The position numbers were made by a program, and so were the translations under genes. Under the pieces are notes generated by a model. The model saw only the letters and a list, made by a program, of their open reading frames with translations. It did no database searches and had not been told where the DNA came from. Shown piece by piece: positions 24,386 to 32,818 of a stretch of 32,982 nt of DNA. The stretch covers positions 1 to 32,982 of the forward strand of contig MAAL01000058.1 in NCBI GenBank assembly GCA_002163245.1, read 5' to 3'. The first letter of the stretch is position 1. Every line of letters begins with the position of its first letter. Source of the DNA: Gammaproteobacteria bacterium 42_54_T18. GTDB lineage: Bacteria; Pseudomonadota; Gammaproteobacteria; Pseudomonadales; Ketobacteraceae.

Positions 24386-25384
24386 TTAAGATTTTTTAGT
24401 TAGCGTTGTGATTACAGAAGATTGTTCTTTGTTCGTTTTCTCTAAATTAGTAATAGTAGCGTTGGCTTCTGTTAATTTAGTTTTGCTGTTGGCTAGTTCT
24501 GTGTTGTGCGTATCTTTTTCTTTAACCAAGTTATCATTGGCTGAACTTAATTCTTTTCTAATTACAGTGATTTCTGTTTTGTATTCACTGCATTCAGTTT
24601 CTATTTTAGTAATTGTTTCTTTAACTGCATTAGCTGAAGCTTCTAAATTATTAATTAGTTTGTCGTTACCCGTAATAGTGGATTCTTGGCTTGCAATGTT
24701 TTTACTTAATGAAGCTATAGAATTATTAAGCTCTTTATTATCTTTAACAAGATCTGAATTTTGAGTTTTAACTTCGTTTACATATTCCTGATTGCCTTCA
24801 AGCTTCAATTCAGCTTTAGCTATCTCGGTGCGTAAATTTTCATTAGCAGAAGTTAGCGTTTTGTTGTCTGTTCCTGCATCGCTGAGTTGTTGACGTAATT
24901 CAGTAACAATGGCTTTATTAGATTCTTGTTCAGTTACTAAATCAGCTTTAAGCTTTTCTTGAATTTTAATTACTTCAATTTGAAGCTCTTTAATTTCTTT
25001 TGCTTGTTGTTCGATAATTGCATTTTGCTTAAATAACTTTTCTTCTGAACGTTCTAACTCTTCAATAGCAATGTCTCGTTGCTCGTTTGAATCTACTGCT
25101 TGTTCTTTATATCTATATTCTGCTTCTACACCAAAACGTGTAATTTCTTTCATAAAGCTCTGTGTAAATTCAGAAGAGAATCCCAAACGGTCATAAAGTG
25201 ATTGTTGATTTGCTTCTAATTCCTTTTTCCAATTAGCAAAGTATTTGTGAACTGTACTTGTGCTGCTTATGTCGGGAAGCATTGATAGAACTAACCGTAC
25301 AGTAGGTTTTGTTCCTTTCGAATACAAGTCATTGCATATAGCTGTTACACGTTCTTGAATGCTGTTTTGTTCTGACTGCCGCAT
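24386..25384 (-). CDS. kfrA: KfrA-like plasmid DNA-binding coiled-coil protein
   Basis: 332 residues. The N-terminal ~70 residues (IQERVTAICNDLYSKGTKPT, VRLVLSMLPDISSTSTVHKY, FANWKKEL) match the KfrA N-terminal helix-turn-helix domain. Residues 95-330 form an almost unbroken alpha-helical coiled coil rich in E, K, N, Q and T with heptad spacing. KfrA of IncP and IncU plasmids represses its own gene through an inverted repeat and helps stable inheritance, possibly by forming filaments or plasmid clusters. It starts at ATG 25384. A strong inverted repeat lies beside its promoter. The protein is a fourth maintenance factor next to ParAB, HipBA and RepA. Confidence 0.82.
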   Translation of the reverse strand: MRQSEQNSIQERVTAICNDLYSKGTKPTVRLVLSMLPDISSTSTVHKYFANWKKELEANQQSLYDRLGFSSEFTQSFMKEITRFGVEAEYRYKEQAVDSNEQRDIAIEELERSEEKLFKQNAIIEQQAKEIKELQIEVIKIQEKLKADLVTEQESNKAIVTELRQQLSDAGTDNKTLTSANENLRTEIAKAELKLEGNQEYVNEVKTQNSDLVKDNKELNNSIASLSKNIASQESTITGNDKLINNLEASANAVKETITKIETECSEYKTEITVIRKELSSANDNLVKEKDTHNTELANSKTKLTEANATITNLEKTNKEQSSVITTLTKKS

Positions 25385-25418
25385 ATTTTATGCCACCATA
25401 AACTTTATTAGAGCGTGA

Positions 25419-25472
25419 ATTATACACTAAAAACAAAGCGAACACAAATAACGAACGAACAGTGTTCGTTCG
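25419..25472 (-). promoter_or_regulatory. kfrA promoter and operator
   Basis: On the minus strand TTGTGT (25447-25442) and TATAAT (25424-25419) are 17 bp apart. Immediately upstream lies the palindrome CGAACGAAC-AGT-GTTCGTTCG (25452-25472; perfect 9-bp arms), each arm itself a direct repeat of CGAA. Autorepression by KfrA is likely by analogy to RK2. Confidence 0.7.
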
Positions 25473-25517
25473 ATGTAATAAGTGTAGTATTAATAATTAG
25501 GAGGATATTGAGGTATT

Positions 25518-25541
25518 AAAAAGCTCTTTCGGGCTTTATTA
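25518..25541. terminator. Possible bidirectional terminator
   Basis: AAAGCTC-TTTC-GGGCTTT (7-bp stem with one wobble pair) has A-rich and T-rich flanks. On the minus strand it ends in TTTTT and would shield the kfrA promoter from upstream read-through. Confidence 0.35.
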
Positions 25542-26392
25542 ATTTAAATAAGATTTCGTTTTTTGGCTGTTTTGTCGAGTATTACGTCTGTTTATTGTTG
25601 TCCGTCCAACCTTAATAGCCTGGAGTCGTCGGTTAGATTAAATAATGAAAGTTCTTGCCGGTCATTATAAAGGCTTATTATATCTTCACTTGGTTTGACT
25701 CTAATTCTGGCTTTAACGTTTCATAGTGTTGTAAGCACTGCGTTTAAAAAACATTTAATAGACTTTAATTAATTTTATGAAAATACTCCTAATAATAAGT
25801 TTTTTTGATATAGATAACGTACAGGAACAAGACATAATTCAGCTAGCATCTCGTGGTGTTTTTCCTGAAGAGTGTTTAAAAAAAGAGTTCGTCAAACTTG
25901 AAAAAACCTAGGGTTCATCAGCATTTTTTTGGGCGTGTGTGTATGTCTTTAAGCACTTAAAATGAACTTAACGCTATCCTTATATTTTTTCTGTGACACT
26001 AAGGTGACTAAAAAGCGACAGATTGATTTCTTCATGTTTTTTATTTGATTTAGCCCCTAAGTATTGCCAAATGATCTATTGGTTTTGGCTCTGTTCTATA
26101 ATACTGTTGTTCATCTACAGAAGCTTTATTCTTAGAGGGCTAGAGAGAAAATTAATACTTGAGAAAAGATTACTCCCATAGCACTAACCGCAACGGTTAA
26201 CGTTAACTTAAATCTAAGCGACAACAATAAATTACCACAGAGCCTGGTTTTTGTATTTGGGTAATTAAAGTTTTATAAAATCAAATTATGAGACGCTTTT
26301 GTATAGTTGCATGATTTTCCTTTAATGGTATTTATATAAGGCAATTAACGAAATTGTTTGTTCATTACCCTTAACCATTAAATGAAACCACT
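25542..26392. other. Long spacer without recognised genes
   Basis: 850 bp of AT-rich sequence with many stops in all frames. The only coding-like piece is 25777-25911. No repeats or hairpins of note were seen. Confidence 0.4.
25777..25911 (+). CDS. Small open reading frame, possibly a gene remnant
   Basis: 44 codons: MKILLIISFFDIDNVQEQDI then IQLASRGVFPEECLKKEF and VKLEKT before TAG. The second half has natural protein-like composition, while the start is very AT-rich and lacks a good ribosome binding site. It may be the tail of a decayed gene. No family recognised. Confidence 0.25.
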   Translation: MKILLIISFFDIDNVQEQDIIQLASRGVFPEECLKKEFVKLEKT

Positions 26393-26759
26393 ATGCTAAA
26401 TTGTTTACCTGAACAAGACTTGATAGCTTTTCATGCCTTCCTGTATTTTTAGAATCAAGTTGAAAAAGCAGAGGTAACCTTTGCTTTAACGTTTTCAGCT
26501 AAAAAACACCAGCGTATATTAATGCCTTTGGCAAGAGCAAAAAATCTTCATCAGAGTGCCGATTAGCGCATTCTATTCTTACCCAAATCGTATACTCAAG
26601 CATTAACCTTAATGCAGCGCAGCTATTGATAAAAGATAGCAGACTAACGGGTATTTTTAATCTTGTAAAACACAAAGAGATTGGTATTTTCTCCCCTTAC
26701 CAACAAATCGTGATGCCGATGGGCGTTAGATCGGATGTGGTGAAAGTGCATTACTCTTA
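26393..26759 (+). pseudogene. Possible frameshifted unknown gene
   Basis: Starting at ATG 26393, MLNCLPEQDLIAFHAFLYF is followed by TAG. The same frame continues NQVEKAEVTFALTFSAKKHQ then RILMPLARAKNLHQSA to a stop. A second frame then takes over with CRLAHSILTQIVYSSINLNA, LTGIFNLVKHKEIGIFSPYQ and VMPMGVRSDVVKVHYS, ending near 26759. The pieces abut and have coding-like composition, so an old gene broken by one stop and one shift is plausible. I do not recognise it. Confidence 0.35.
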
Positions 26760-26812
26760 ATTAAATCAAGTGATTTTTGACTGGTTTTTATTGATTTTGG
26801 AAAGTTTTTCAC

Positions 26813-26836
26813 GCAGTTGCGCGTTTTAAAAAGTGT
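26813..26836 (+). repeat. 24-bp exact direct repeat, copy 1
   Basis: The sequence starting GCAGTTGCGCG and ending AAAAAGTGT is identical at 30209-30232. Copy 1 lies about 50 bp before the first exported-protein gene. Confidence 0.85.
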
Positions 26837-26884
26837 TGTTTAATGAAGTGGAATTTAAACATTGTTAACTTTTTGGAGACATCT

Positions 26885-28081
26885 ATGAAAAGCATCACCG
26901 TATTAATAACCCTAATAGCACTATCATTTCCTACCTTATTAGCCGCCAAGGTTTGGCAACAAACATTTACTGTTGAGTATGCCTTGGGTGATGGCGACAG
27001 TAAAACCACTGCAAGGGAGCTAGCTTTGGCGCAAATAAAAATCAAAGCCAGTAACAAGGCTGGTAGTTATATTCATACCACCAGTACACTGGTGAATGAT
27101 CAGCTCAGTGAAAACATTCAAGTCATCGGGGCGTCCATGGTTATGCTCTCGGGTATCAAAGAGCACTTAACCACTAAGAATAATCGAATAACGCTCTTTG
27201 TAACAGCACTTGCCCGTATTGATGAAAGTGAACTCAAACGACGAATTGCAGCGATGCAACGAGATAAGGCTAAGGCGAAGCAAATTACCCAACTGAACAA
27301 AGATAATGAAATGCTCAGTGTTGAGCTGCGCACCATTCGGTCTTTACTAGCCAAAAAGCATAGTAGCAGCACAGAAGTGGCCTCCATTTTAAATCGTCAG
27401 TCAACGCTGTTAAAGCGATTTGAACATAACGCGGCTGCAGTAAAAAGAGTTTTCACGCAAGGCACTTTATTTCAAATGGCTCAAACAAGCTCAGCAAAAT
27501 TGGAGCGAGTTAAAGCGCAGTTGGAAACCGAGTTTTTTGGCGCGCTAATGCAAACGCAAGTAAAAGCCGAGATTGTTAGTGTGATTGACAATGAACGTGA
27601 TTTTACAGTGTTGGTTAATGTGAGTTGGACAATGCCTAAATCCTTGTCGTTTAACACCCTGATAAAGCATTTGAGTGGTCGTAACTTCAATAAGGACAAA
27701 TTGTCAAAAACGGAAGACCTTACCCTTGACTCTAATAAGAATGTAGGAGGTAAAGGAAAGACCACGTTAAGTGAGTCACTCTTTAATTATCTGGGTGAAC
27801 AGCATGTTCATATTGAAATCAAGTTGGGGAGTAAGAAATTTAATGTGCCATTATTTTGGAGTCGAAAAGGTGGCTCTTTTAGTTCCTGCAAAAGCGCTTC
27901 TTCCTCTTACAATGACTTTATAAAGTCCAATGGATTACTTTGCTTGACCTTAATGCAGGATAGTCATAAAGCATTACATGGTATTGGTTATAAGCAGGAT
28001 GAAAACCCTATCAAGTTCAAACTAACTAAAAAAGAAGTACGTACTATCACCACAATCGAAACCAAAATTGTTCGCGGTTAA
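26885..28081 (+). CDS. Exported LPP20/FlgT-like protein
   Basis: 398 residues. The chosen start is ATG 26885 (MKSITVLITLIALSFPTLLA, a clear Sec signal peptide cleaved before AKVWQQ), with GGAG about 8 nt upstream; an in-frame ATG at 26843 would bury the signal peptide. The mature N-terminus has ARELALAQIKIKASNKAGSY followed by a beta-rich stretch, the pattern of LPP20/FlgT N-terminal domains found in envelope and flagellar accessory proteins. A coiled coil follows (about 105-150, ESELKRRIAAMQRDKAKAKQ...), then an unrecognised domain with two Cys residues (SSCKSAS, GLLCLTL) that could form a disulfide. It is followed by a lipoprotein gene 24 nt later, so an operon. Probable periplasmic or outer-membrane-associated role; specific function unknown. 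Confidence 0.7.
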   Translation: MKSITVLITLIALSFPTLLAAKVWQQTFTVEYALGDGDSKTTARELALAQIKIKASNKAGSYIHTTSTLVNDQLSENIQVIGASMVMLSGIKEHLTTKNNRITLFVTALARIDESELKRRIAAMQRDKAKAKQITQLNKDNEMLSVELRTIRSLLAKKHSSSTEVASILNRQSTLLKRFEHNAAAVKRVFTQGTLFQMAQTSSAKLERVKAQLETEFFGALMQTQVKAEIVSVIDNERDFTVLVNVSWTMPKSLSFNTLIKHLSGRNFNKDKLSKTEDLTLDSNKNVGGKGKTTLSESLFNYLGEQHVHIEIKLGSKKFNVPLFWSRKGGSFSSCKSASSSYNDFIKSNGLLCLTLMQDSHKALHGIGYKQDENPIKFKLTKKEVRTITTIETKIVRG

Positions 28082-28104
28082 TGATTATTTTAAAGGACAT
28101 TATT

Positions 28105-28884
28105 ATGAAAAATTTTAATTTACGTTTACTGATGATTATCGTTGCATTAAGTGTTTTATCCGGCTGTTCATCAACGAGCAATCAAGACTTAAACCAAGCA
28201 CTGATGGAGCAGCAATTTGAAATGGAAAAACTACGTCGTGCGTTTAATCAAGAAAGGCAAGATGTTGAGCAACAACAGCGTGAAGTAGAAATCAAAACGC
28301 TACCTTCTTGGGTGTTAACCCCTTTACAAGCAGATGTAACCGGATTCTATGCGGTGGGTATGGCAGAAAGTAAAAGTATTTTCTTTGTCATGAAAAAAGC
28401 CAAAATGCAGGCTGAGTTTGAGCTGGCAAAACAATACCGTCAATTGTTATCAGGCTCTGAGCGCTCATTTGAGCGAGAAAATGTGGCGGGTGAATTACAG
28501 ACTCAAACCACCGTGCTCATTGATAAATTAATCGATGAAGTACCGATTATTGGCTATGACATCGTTAAGCAAAAAATCATTGCTGTTAATGGCATGCATA
28601 CCGCTTATATATTACTCAAAATGCCATACGAGCAATATAACAAAGTACTGCAAGCACAAAAAGAAAGTCAGGCAGATACAACAATAGAGAATGCCTTTGA
28701 TGCACTGCAAACGCGACTAACCTCTCGTCGGGCAGAAATGCAACAAGTCAACGCCACGGCGCATCAACAACATATGGCGCAAGCACAGCAGGGGAATCAG
28801 TTGCTCATTGATAAGTTGAAAGTGGAGCGTCGAACCGAAGCCACAACAGCCAAGACTGATAGTGTAAATAATGTGGCAAAATAA
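28105..28884 (+). CDS. LPP20-family lipoprotein
   Basis: 259 residues from ATG 28105 (MKNFNLRLLMIIVALSVLSG, lipobox LSGC), with AAGGA about 8 nt before it; an upstream in-frame ATG at 28081 is less suitable because it displaces the signal peptide. After the lipidated Cys there is a helical stretch (MEQQFEMEKLRRAFNQERQD), then the LPP20 domain: TLPSWVLTPLQADVTGFYAV, GMAESKSIFFVMKKAKMQAE and a continuing helix/strand pattern. The C-terminus is a Q- and A-rich helix (MAQAQQGNQLLIDKLKVERR). LPP20 proteins are outer-membrane-anchored, and several act with exported partners. Here the partner is probably the product of the preceding gene. Confidence 0.75.
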   Translation: MKNFNLRLLMIIVALSVLSGCSSTSNQDLNQALMEQQFEMEKLRRAFNQERQDVEQQQREVEIKTLPSWVLTPLQADVTGFYAVGMAESKSIFFVMKKAKMQAEFELAKQYRQLLSGSERSFERENVAGELQTQTTVLIDKLIDEVPIIGYDIVKQKIIAVNGMHTAYILLKMPYEQYNKVLQAQKESQADTTIENAFDALQTRLTSRRAEMQQVNATAHQQHMAQAQQGNQLLIDKLKVERRTEATTAKTDSVNNVAK

Positions 28885-28941
28885 CCGGGATCTGGCAGTC
28901 AAAATGTCATCAATAGCAAAAGAAAAACAAAGGATATACCA

Positions 28942-29292
28942 ATGACTGTGAAATTGATGTTTATTTTATTGTGTTTTTTATCATGGCCGGTGATTGCTGA
29001 AAATAATGAAATAGTTGGCTGCGCTGGCTTGTTTCGCGGAGAAGAGGTTACGATGAAAGTCGCACTTATTCGCGCTAAGGCATCATGGGCTGAACACCAC
29101 TATGGAGGTGTTGTTTCTGGCAGGGAAACACTACTGCTTGATAATGACACTACTCAGTTAGCGCAATTGATTAAAGTGGAAAGTGCAGGCCTCGTATCAT
29201 CTCAACCCGTTTTTCACGTTAGCAATGAGCAACGTGTTAAAAACATTGACGGTAAGTCTTATATTTGTGTTCACCTTTCAACAAAGCAATAA
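28942..29292 (+). CDS. Small exported FlgT-N-like protein
   Basis: 116 residues with a signal peptide (MTVKLMFILLCFLSWPVIAE, likely cleavage after VIA). The mature part contains ALIRAKASWAEHHYGGVVSG followed by alternating strands and a final YICVHLS, resembling the same LPP20/FlgT-like fold as the two upstream products in miniature. Two Cys residues (VGCAG, YICVH) may pair. The start is preceded by AAAGGATATACCA. It lies 57 bp after the lipoprotein gene, probably in the same operon. Function unknown. Confidence 0.6.
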   Translation: MTVKLMFILLCFLSWPVIAENNEIVGCAGLFRGEEVTMKVALIRAKASWAEHHYGGVVSGRETLLLDNDTTQLAQLIKVESAGLVSSQPVFHVSNEQRVKNIDGKSYICVHLSTKQ

Positions 29293-29330
29293 ATGTGCGT
29301 TATTTTAACGCGTCTTTAAAAGGACTATTT

Positions 29331-29579
29331 ATGGATCAAACAAAAGAGTTAAGGGTATTAATCAACGCTGCCAACAGTGCTTGTCTGAGATTAAAAATAG
29401 ATAAAAAACCACAATGTCTCTTATATGTACAAAGCATTAACTCAAAACTAAAAATGGCGTATGGCGCTTATGATGGCCATCAAACAGACCAAGTCATTAA
29501 CGCTAAAAAAGCCATAACAGAGTTCCTTAGTTTTTATCGTGCTTTGCATGACTTCTCTGGTGGTGATGTATCTTTTTGA
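29331..29579 (+). CDS. Small hypothetical protein
   Basis: 82 residues from ATG 29331 (MDQTKELRVLINAANSACLR) with AAAGGA about 8 nt upstream. A longer frame begins at 29265 but overlaps the previous gene and lacks a ribosome binding site. The product looks helical and soluble with two Cys (SACLRL, PQCLLY). It contains ...YGAYDGHQTDQVINAKKAI... and ends HDFSGGDVSF. No family recognised; 38 bp after the FlgT-like gene, so probably co-transcribed. Confidence 0.5.
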   Translation: MDQTKELRVLINAANSACLRLKIDKKPQCLLYVQSINSKLKMAYGAYDGHQTDQVINAKKAITEFLSFYRALHDFSGGDVSF

Positions 29580-29840
29580 ATCATTGGGTGCACGTAAAAA
29601 ACAAACGCTTTGACGTGTCCCCTAGATAGTTGCTTTTAACGTGTGAAGGCATTCAACGATTAAACCAGTATTTTGAAGACCTTCACATTAGCAATAATCA
29701 ACCTAAGGAATAAGGCAATTTGCTCGCGTAATTTACTCGTTCAATGGCAAGAACGCTTGGAGCAAGGGTAAAGAGGCGCGTAATCCAACGTTACTTATCA
29801 TGGTAGTCAAATAACTCAGCAAGTTACTTCAGAGGTAAAA

Positions 29841-30158
29841 ATGAAAAAAATAATAAAACGACATAAATTAACATTCACTCGACTTTATCATTCAGCAAAA
29901 GAGAATGATTTAGGGCTTACGTTAGTTCGCCAATTGTCATTAGATAAGCATCAACTCAATCGAGATAGGCAAGTAGCCAGAAAGGAAGGCATTTACCTTG
30001 ATTGGCCAAACAGCCTATTTGATGGTTTCTTACTTATGGTGCCAATTTTTACCAAGAAAACACACTGTGAAATAGGTTACCAAGTTTATGCATCAAAAGC
30101 AGAAATTCCTGAGCCCTATAAATGTTTATGGCCAACGTTAGCTGAACCTGTGCAATAA
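29841..30158 (+). CDS. Small hypothetical protein
   Basis: 105 residues (MKKIIKRHKLTFTRLYHSAK...) with AGAGG about 6 nt upstream. Basic N-terminus, then a mixed region (EGIYLDWPNSLFDGFLLMVP, EIGYQVYASKAEIPEPYKCL). No signal peptide or membrane segment. Not recognised. The preceding 260 bp (29580-29840) hold no gene. Confidence 0.45.
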   Translation: MKKIIKRHKLTFTRLYHSAKENDLGLTLVRQLSLDKHQLNRDRQVARKEGIYLDWPNSLFDGFLLMVPIFTKKTHCEIGYQVYASKAEIPEPYKCLWPTLAEPVQ

Positions 30159-30208
30159 GCGACAACGGTTCAAATCACACTAAGCCTTTAAGCAACAGTA
30201 AACTCACG

Positions 30209-30232
30209 GCAGTTGCGCGTTTTAAAAAGTGT
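30209..30232 (+). repeat. 24-bp exact direct repeat, copy 2
   Basis: Identical to 26813-26836, in the same orientation, about 40 bp before the next gene (30271). The two copies bracket the 3.4-kb exported-protein module. Confidence 0.85.
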
Positions 30233-30270
30233 CATAAGCTAGGTACTCACTTTTAACATGGGCACAACTG

Positions 30271-30732
30271 ATGACACTTAATGATACACCTATTCAAATA
30301 GTTCTATTTTTACTCGTACTACTGGCTGTACTCGGATTTATTACGTGGAATCGATTTTTCTTAAACAACAACTCGAAGCGTAAAAACAAGACCAATAGTT
30401 TATCAAAAAATCAGGTTTTCACTAAACTAATAACGCTTGCTATCTTCCTCATCTGGTTGATTGGGCTTAGCGTCGGAGTAATGGCACTGGGCTTTGTAGT
30501 TAATTGGTACACTTTTGACAGCTTTTTATGGGGACCGTTTGAAATCGTGCTACTCACATTGCTTGGGATGTTATTCATTACCTCAATGGTCATAGTGCAC
30601 AGCGCTAAAAGGCAACGTAGTAAAGGGCAGGGGGATGACATTCATGAGCATCTTTTTTTAGTAACTAAGCACTTAATCGCTCAAATGACATTCATTCTGG
30701 TGGTAATACTACTCTTAATCTTAGGGAATTAA
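30271..30732 (+). CDS. Small four-helix membrane protein
   Basis: 153 residues with four hydrophobic segments: about 8-28 (IQIVLFLLVLLAVLGFITW), 50-75 (FTKLITLAIFLIWLIGLSVG), 85-110 (FEIVLLTLLGMLFITSMVI) and 133-151 (LIAQMTFILVVILLLIL). Cytosolic linkers are basic (NNNSKRKNKTN; HSAKRQRSKGQ). No known motif, so function is unknown. It starts at ATG 30271 shortly after the second 24-bp repeat, with no obvious Shine-Dalgarno except GGGC about 11 nt upstream. Confidence 0.6.
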   Translation: MTLNDTPIQIVLFLLVLLAVLGFITWNRFFLNNNSKRKNKTNSLSKNQVFTKLITLAIFLIWLIGLSVGVMALGFVVNWYTFDSFLWGPFEIVLLTLLGMLFITSMVIVHSAKRQRSKGQGDDIHEHLFLVTKHLIAQMTFILVVILLLILGN

Positions 30733-30818
30733 CTCTGTCACAAATTGAACAACAGTTTAAAAACAGGATTCGAAAATAACGTAAAACTAACTTAGCTAAA
30801 ACTTAAAGGAATTAAACA

Positions 30819-31112
30819 ATGAAAACACCCATTACCGGTATTATTAAAGACGTAAAGTTAATTGAACTCACTGAGCTTACTCTTCAGTATATTTATGGCA
30901 CTGTTGAGTGTGACAATCTAGGTCGGTGGCATCCAGGTGATTGGATGGTTAGTAGTGCAATCACGCGAATTGATAGTGAAAATATGTTAGTTCATACTCG
31001 AAATAGACTTTATAAAATTGATGCCTTGCAGGCTCCTATTTTACTGAATGCTAAGCAGTTCCTTTTGGTTAGGCAAGGAGTCTCTCCTTCCAATTTTCAG
31101 GAGCACTCATGA
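30819..31112 (+). CDS. Small hypothetical protein in operon with zinc-binding-like gene
   Basis: 97 residues (MKTPITGIIKDVKLIELTEL...) with AAAGGAAT upstream. The middle has a conserved-looking strand-rich block, YGTVECDNLGRWHPGDWMVS then HTRNRLYKIDAL, resembling small phage or plasmid proteins that describe a basic beta-barrel. Not recognised with confidence. Its TGA overlaps the ATG of the next gene (ATGA), so the two are translationally coupled. Confidence 0.55.
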   Translation: MKTPITGIIKDVKLIELTELTLQYIYGTVECDNLGRWHPGDWMVSSAITRIDSENMLVHTRNRLYKIDALQAPILLNAKQFLLVRQGVSPSNFQEHS

Positions 31113-32013
31113 AAAAATATAAAGCAGTGAAAAGACAAAAAGTCAGTGCATTCATTTGTGATGGCTGTGGCCTAGAATCGAGTATTGATGAGGGGTTCGA
31201 GTTTAGTGAGTTCATTACAATTGAACACCGTTGCGGTTATGGGGCAATTCATGGGATGGTAAAGAACTATCTGTTGATTTTTGTCAGCACTGCTTTGCTG
31301 GCATGTGTGGTGATGTTTTAACGGTAATTGACCCTGTAGATAATCAGAGCACGGATTTACCTGAAGAGTCGCTCGAATACAACACTATTTTTCAGACCAT
31401 CTCACCGCCAAAGCAAGACGCTAATGAGATGAAGAAGCAAAGTGACACCAGAATTTCAGTTCGAGATATTGTATCCACCAACACTATTTCCAACCAAGAA
31501 GAGCTTCAAATAGCCCTTAAGCGCGTCGAACAGCTTTGGGATACCCAAGGCCATTCTGCTGAAAGTAGCGAACTACACAAGCTTGCAGATTTAATTTTCG
31601 CCTACGAAAATAAAAGCTGGGATAGCTATTTTGCTGAAACACAGATGGCTGATGATGATTTTATGTCTGATAGATTGAACACTATCGAGGGTTTACCTCT
31701 TCAAATGTTGGGAGTGGCAAGTATCATATTAACTGATACACCTGTTAATAAAGACATTGATGAAGATGATTCAAGTCAATCAACCACTGATGAAAAGGAT
31801 ATAGCAGAGGTATCGGTAAATGTTATTGATGAATTACTCATGTTGCATAATGAGATACTTGAGTTTTTTGGCTCTAAAGTAGATGTAGATACTTGGATTA
31901 ATACTGAGCTGCCAGTACTATATGGAGAAAAACCATTTTCATTGCTGTCTGCAATACAAGGTCGAAAAGCATTAAAGCAAGTATTAAATAGAATGAAAAA
32001 TGGTGATGTTTAA
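31109..32013 (+). pseudogene. Zinc-finger-like hypothetical protein, frameshifted
   Basis: Frame 1 (ATG 31109, ribosome binding site AGGAG) gives MKKYKAVKRQKVSAFICDGC, then EFITIEHRCGYGAIHG. At 31253-31255 one G seems to be missing; the +1-shifted frame continues DGKELSVDFCQHCFAGMCGD and runs openly to 32013. Joined, the N-terminus has three Cys pairs (CDGCG, HRCGYG, CQHCFAGMC) and an IHGDGK turn, a plausible zinc-binding module, followed by ~230 acidic residues (ISNQEELQIALKRVEQLWDT..., CDNexcept none). The C-terminal part could also be translated from ATG 31231. The deletion falls in a G run, so a sequencing error is possible. Function unknown. Confidence 0.6.
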
Positions 32014-32040
32014 CATGAATATTTTATCGAGATAAGCTCA

Positions 32041-32262
32041 ATGATAAGTGAAAGTTCAAACTCAGATATATTGTCTATTGAAGACAGTCATCAGCCGAAG
32101 AAAGCATTGCCAAGTTACGTTGATATCGAGAAAATATCAAGATTAGCGAGGGTAGATGAAAAAAAAGGCAAAGAAATGTGGGGTTTAATGTTTAAAGCGA
32201 TTCATGAGCATAATAAAGCTCAAGTAGAAAAAGAATTTCCTACGCGTGAGTGTCCTAATTGA
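32041..32262 (+). CDS. Small hypothetical protein
   Basis: 73 residues (MISESSNSDILSIEDSHQPK..., ISRLARVDEKKGKEMWGLMF). Acidic N-terminus and a helical C-terminal half ending RECPN. ATG 32041 follows the previous stop by 27 nt, with a weak GAGATAAGCTCA before it. No family recognised. Probably the last gene of the plus-strand run. Confidence 0.45.
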   Translation: MISESSNSDILSIEDSHQPKKALPSYVDIEKISRLARVDEKKGKEMWGLMFKAIHEHNKAQVEKEFPTRECPN

Positions 32263-32441
32263 TGGCTTTCATTTGATTTAACTATCAATTCACCGCTCAT
32301 TGATAAGATTAAACACACAGGCAATATTTTCCGGCATAAAATTGTTATGTAGATACTCTAGAACGGTTCAAGTTTATGGATGAAGAGTTGTTAGAGCTAC
32401 TTCAACAAAAGCTCTTACTTCTTATTGATATAACTTAACAA

Positions 32442-32662
32442 TCAGGCTCCTTTATGCCCAAACTCTTGGCACTTCCTTGCTAACCAATGACAGCCACCAC
32501 AGGCTCCATTGCAATAGTTGTAAGCTCTGACGTAGAAAGAAATTGAATAATTTTTGGACGACTAAACTTTTTACGGAAAACTTCTCTGCCAGACGCATCA
32601 TGGCCAACGAGATGAAAGGTAGATTTTCCTATATCAATTCCAAGAATGTTAATAGTAGACAT
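32442..32662 (-). pseudogene. IS110-family transposase remnant
   Basis: From ATG 32662 (GAGGA upstream) the frame reads MSTINILGIDIGKSTFHLVG then REVFRKKFSRPKIIQFLSTS and LTTIAME, matching the DEDD RuvC-like start of IS110 transposases (Asp in GIDIGK, Glu in AMEACGGCHW). One base is lost in the codon after AME (GGAGCC), so ACGGCHWLARKCQEFGHK follows in another frame and homology ends at 32442. About 75 of more than 300 codons survive. Confidence 0.8.
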
Positions 32663-32704
32663 GATGGTTATCCTCATTTAATGTAAGCGTGAGGGGAAAT
32701 GCGT

Positions 32705-32818
32705 CTAGCCTTGTTTAACGTTCCAAGGTAACAGGTGAGTCAGGGTTTCTGGCTTGTTGGCCATTTCATCTAGACAGGTTCGTAAATAGTTATCGACCAA
32801 CAAGCCGTTGGCTTTTGC
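32705..32818 (-). pseudogene. IS66-family transposase C-terminal remnant
   Basis: Read leftward from 32818: AKANGLLVDNYLRTCLDEMA, then NKPETLTHLLPWNVKQG and TAG at 32705. This is the typical extreme C-terminus of IS66-type TnpC transposases. Homology is lost to the right of 32818; 32819-32982 contains no frame I can assign. Confidence 0.7.

Noticed and set aside
24408-24764. 118-codon plus-strand frame opposite kfrA
   Set aside because: It is the antisense shadow of the coiled-coil gene; leucine/serine-rich composition comes from the complementary codons.
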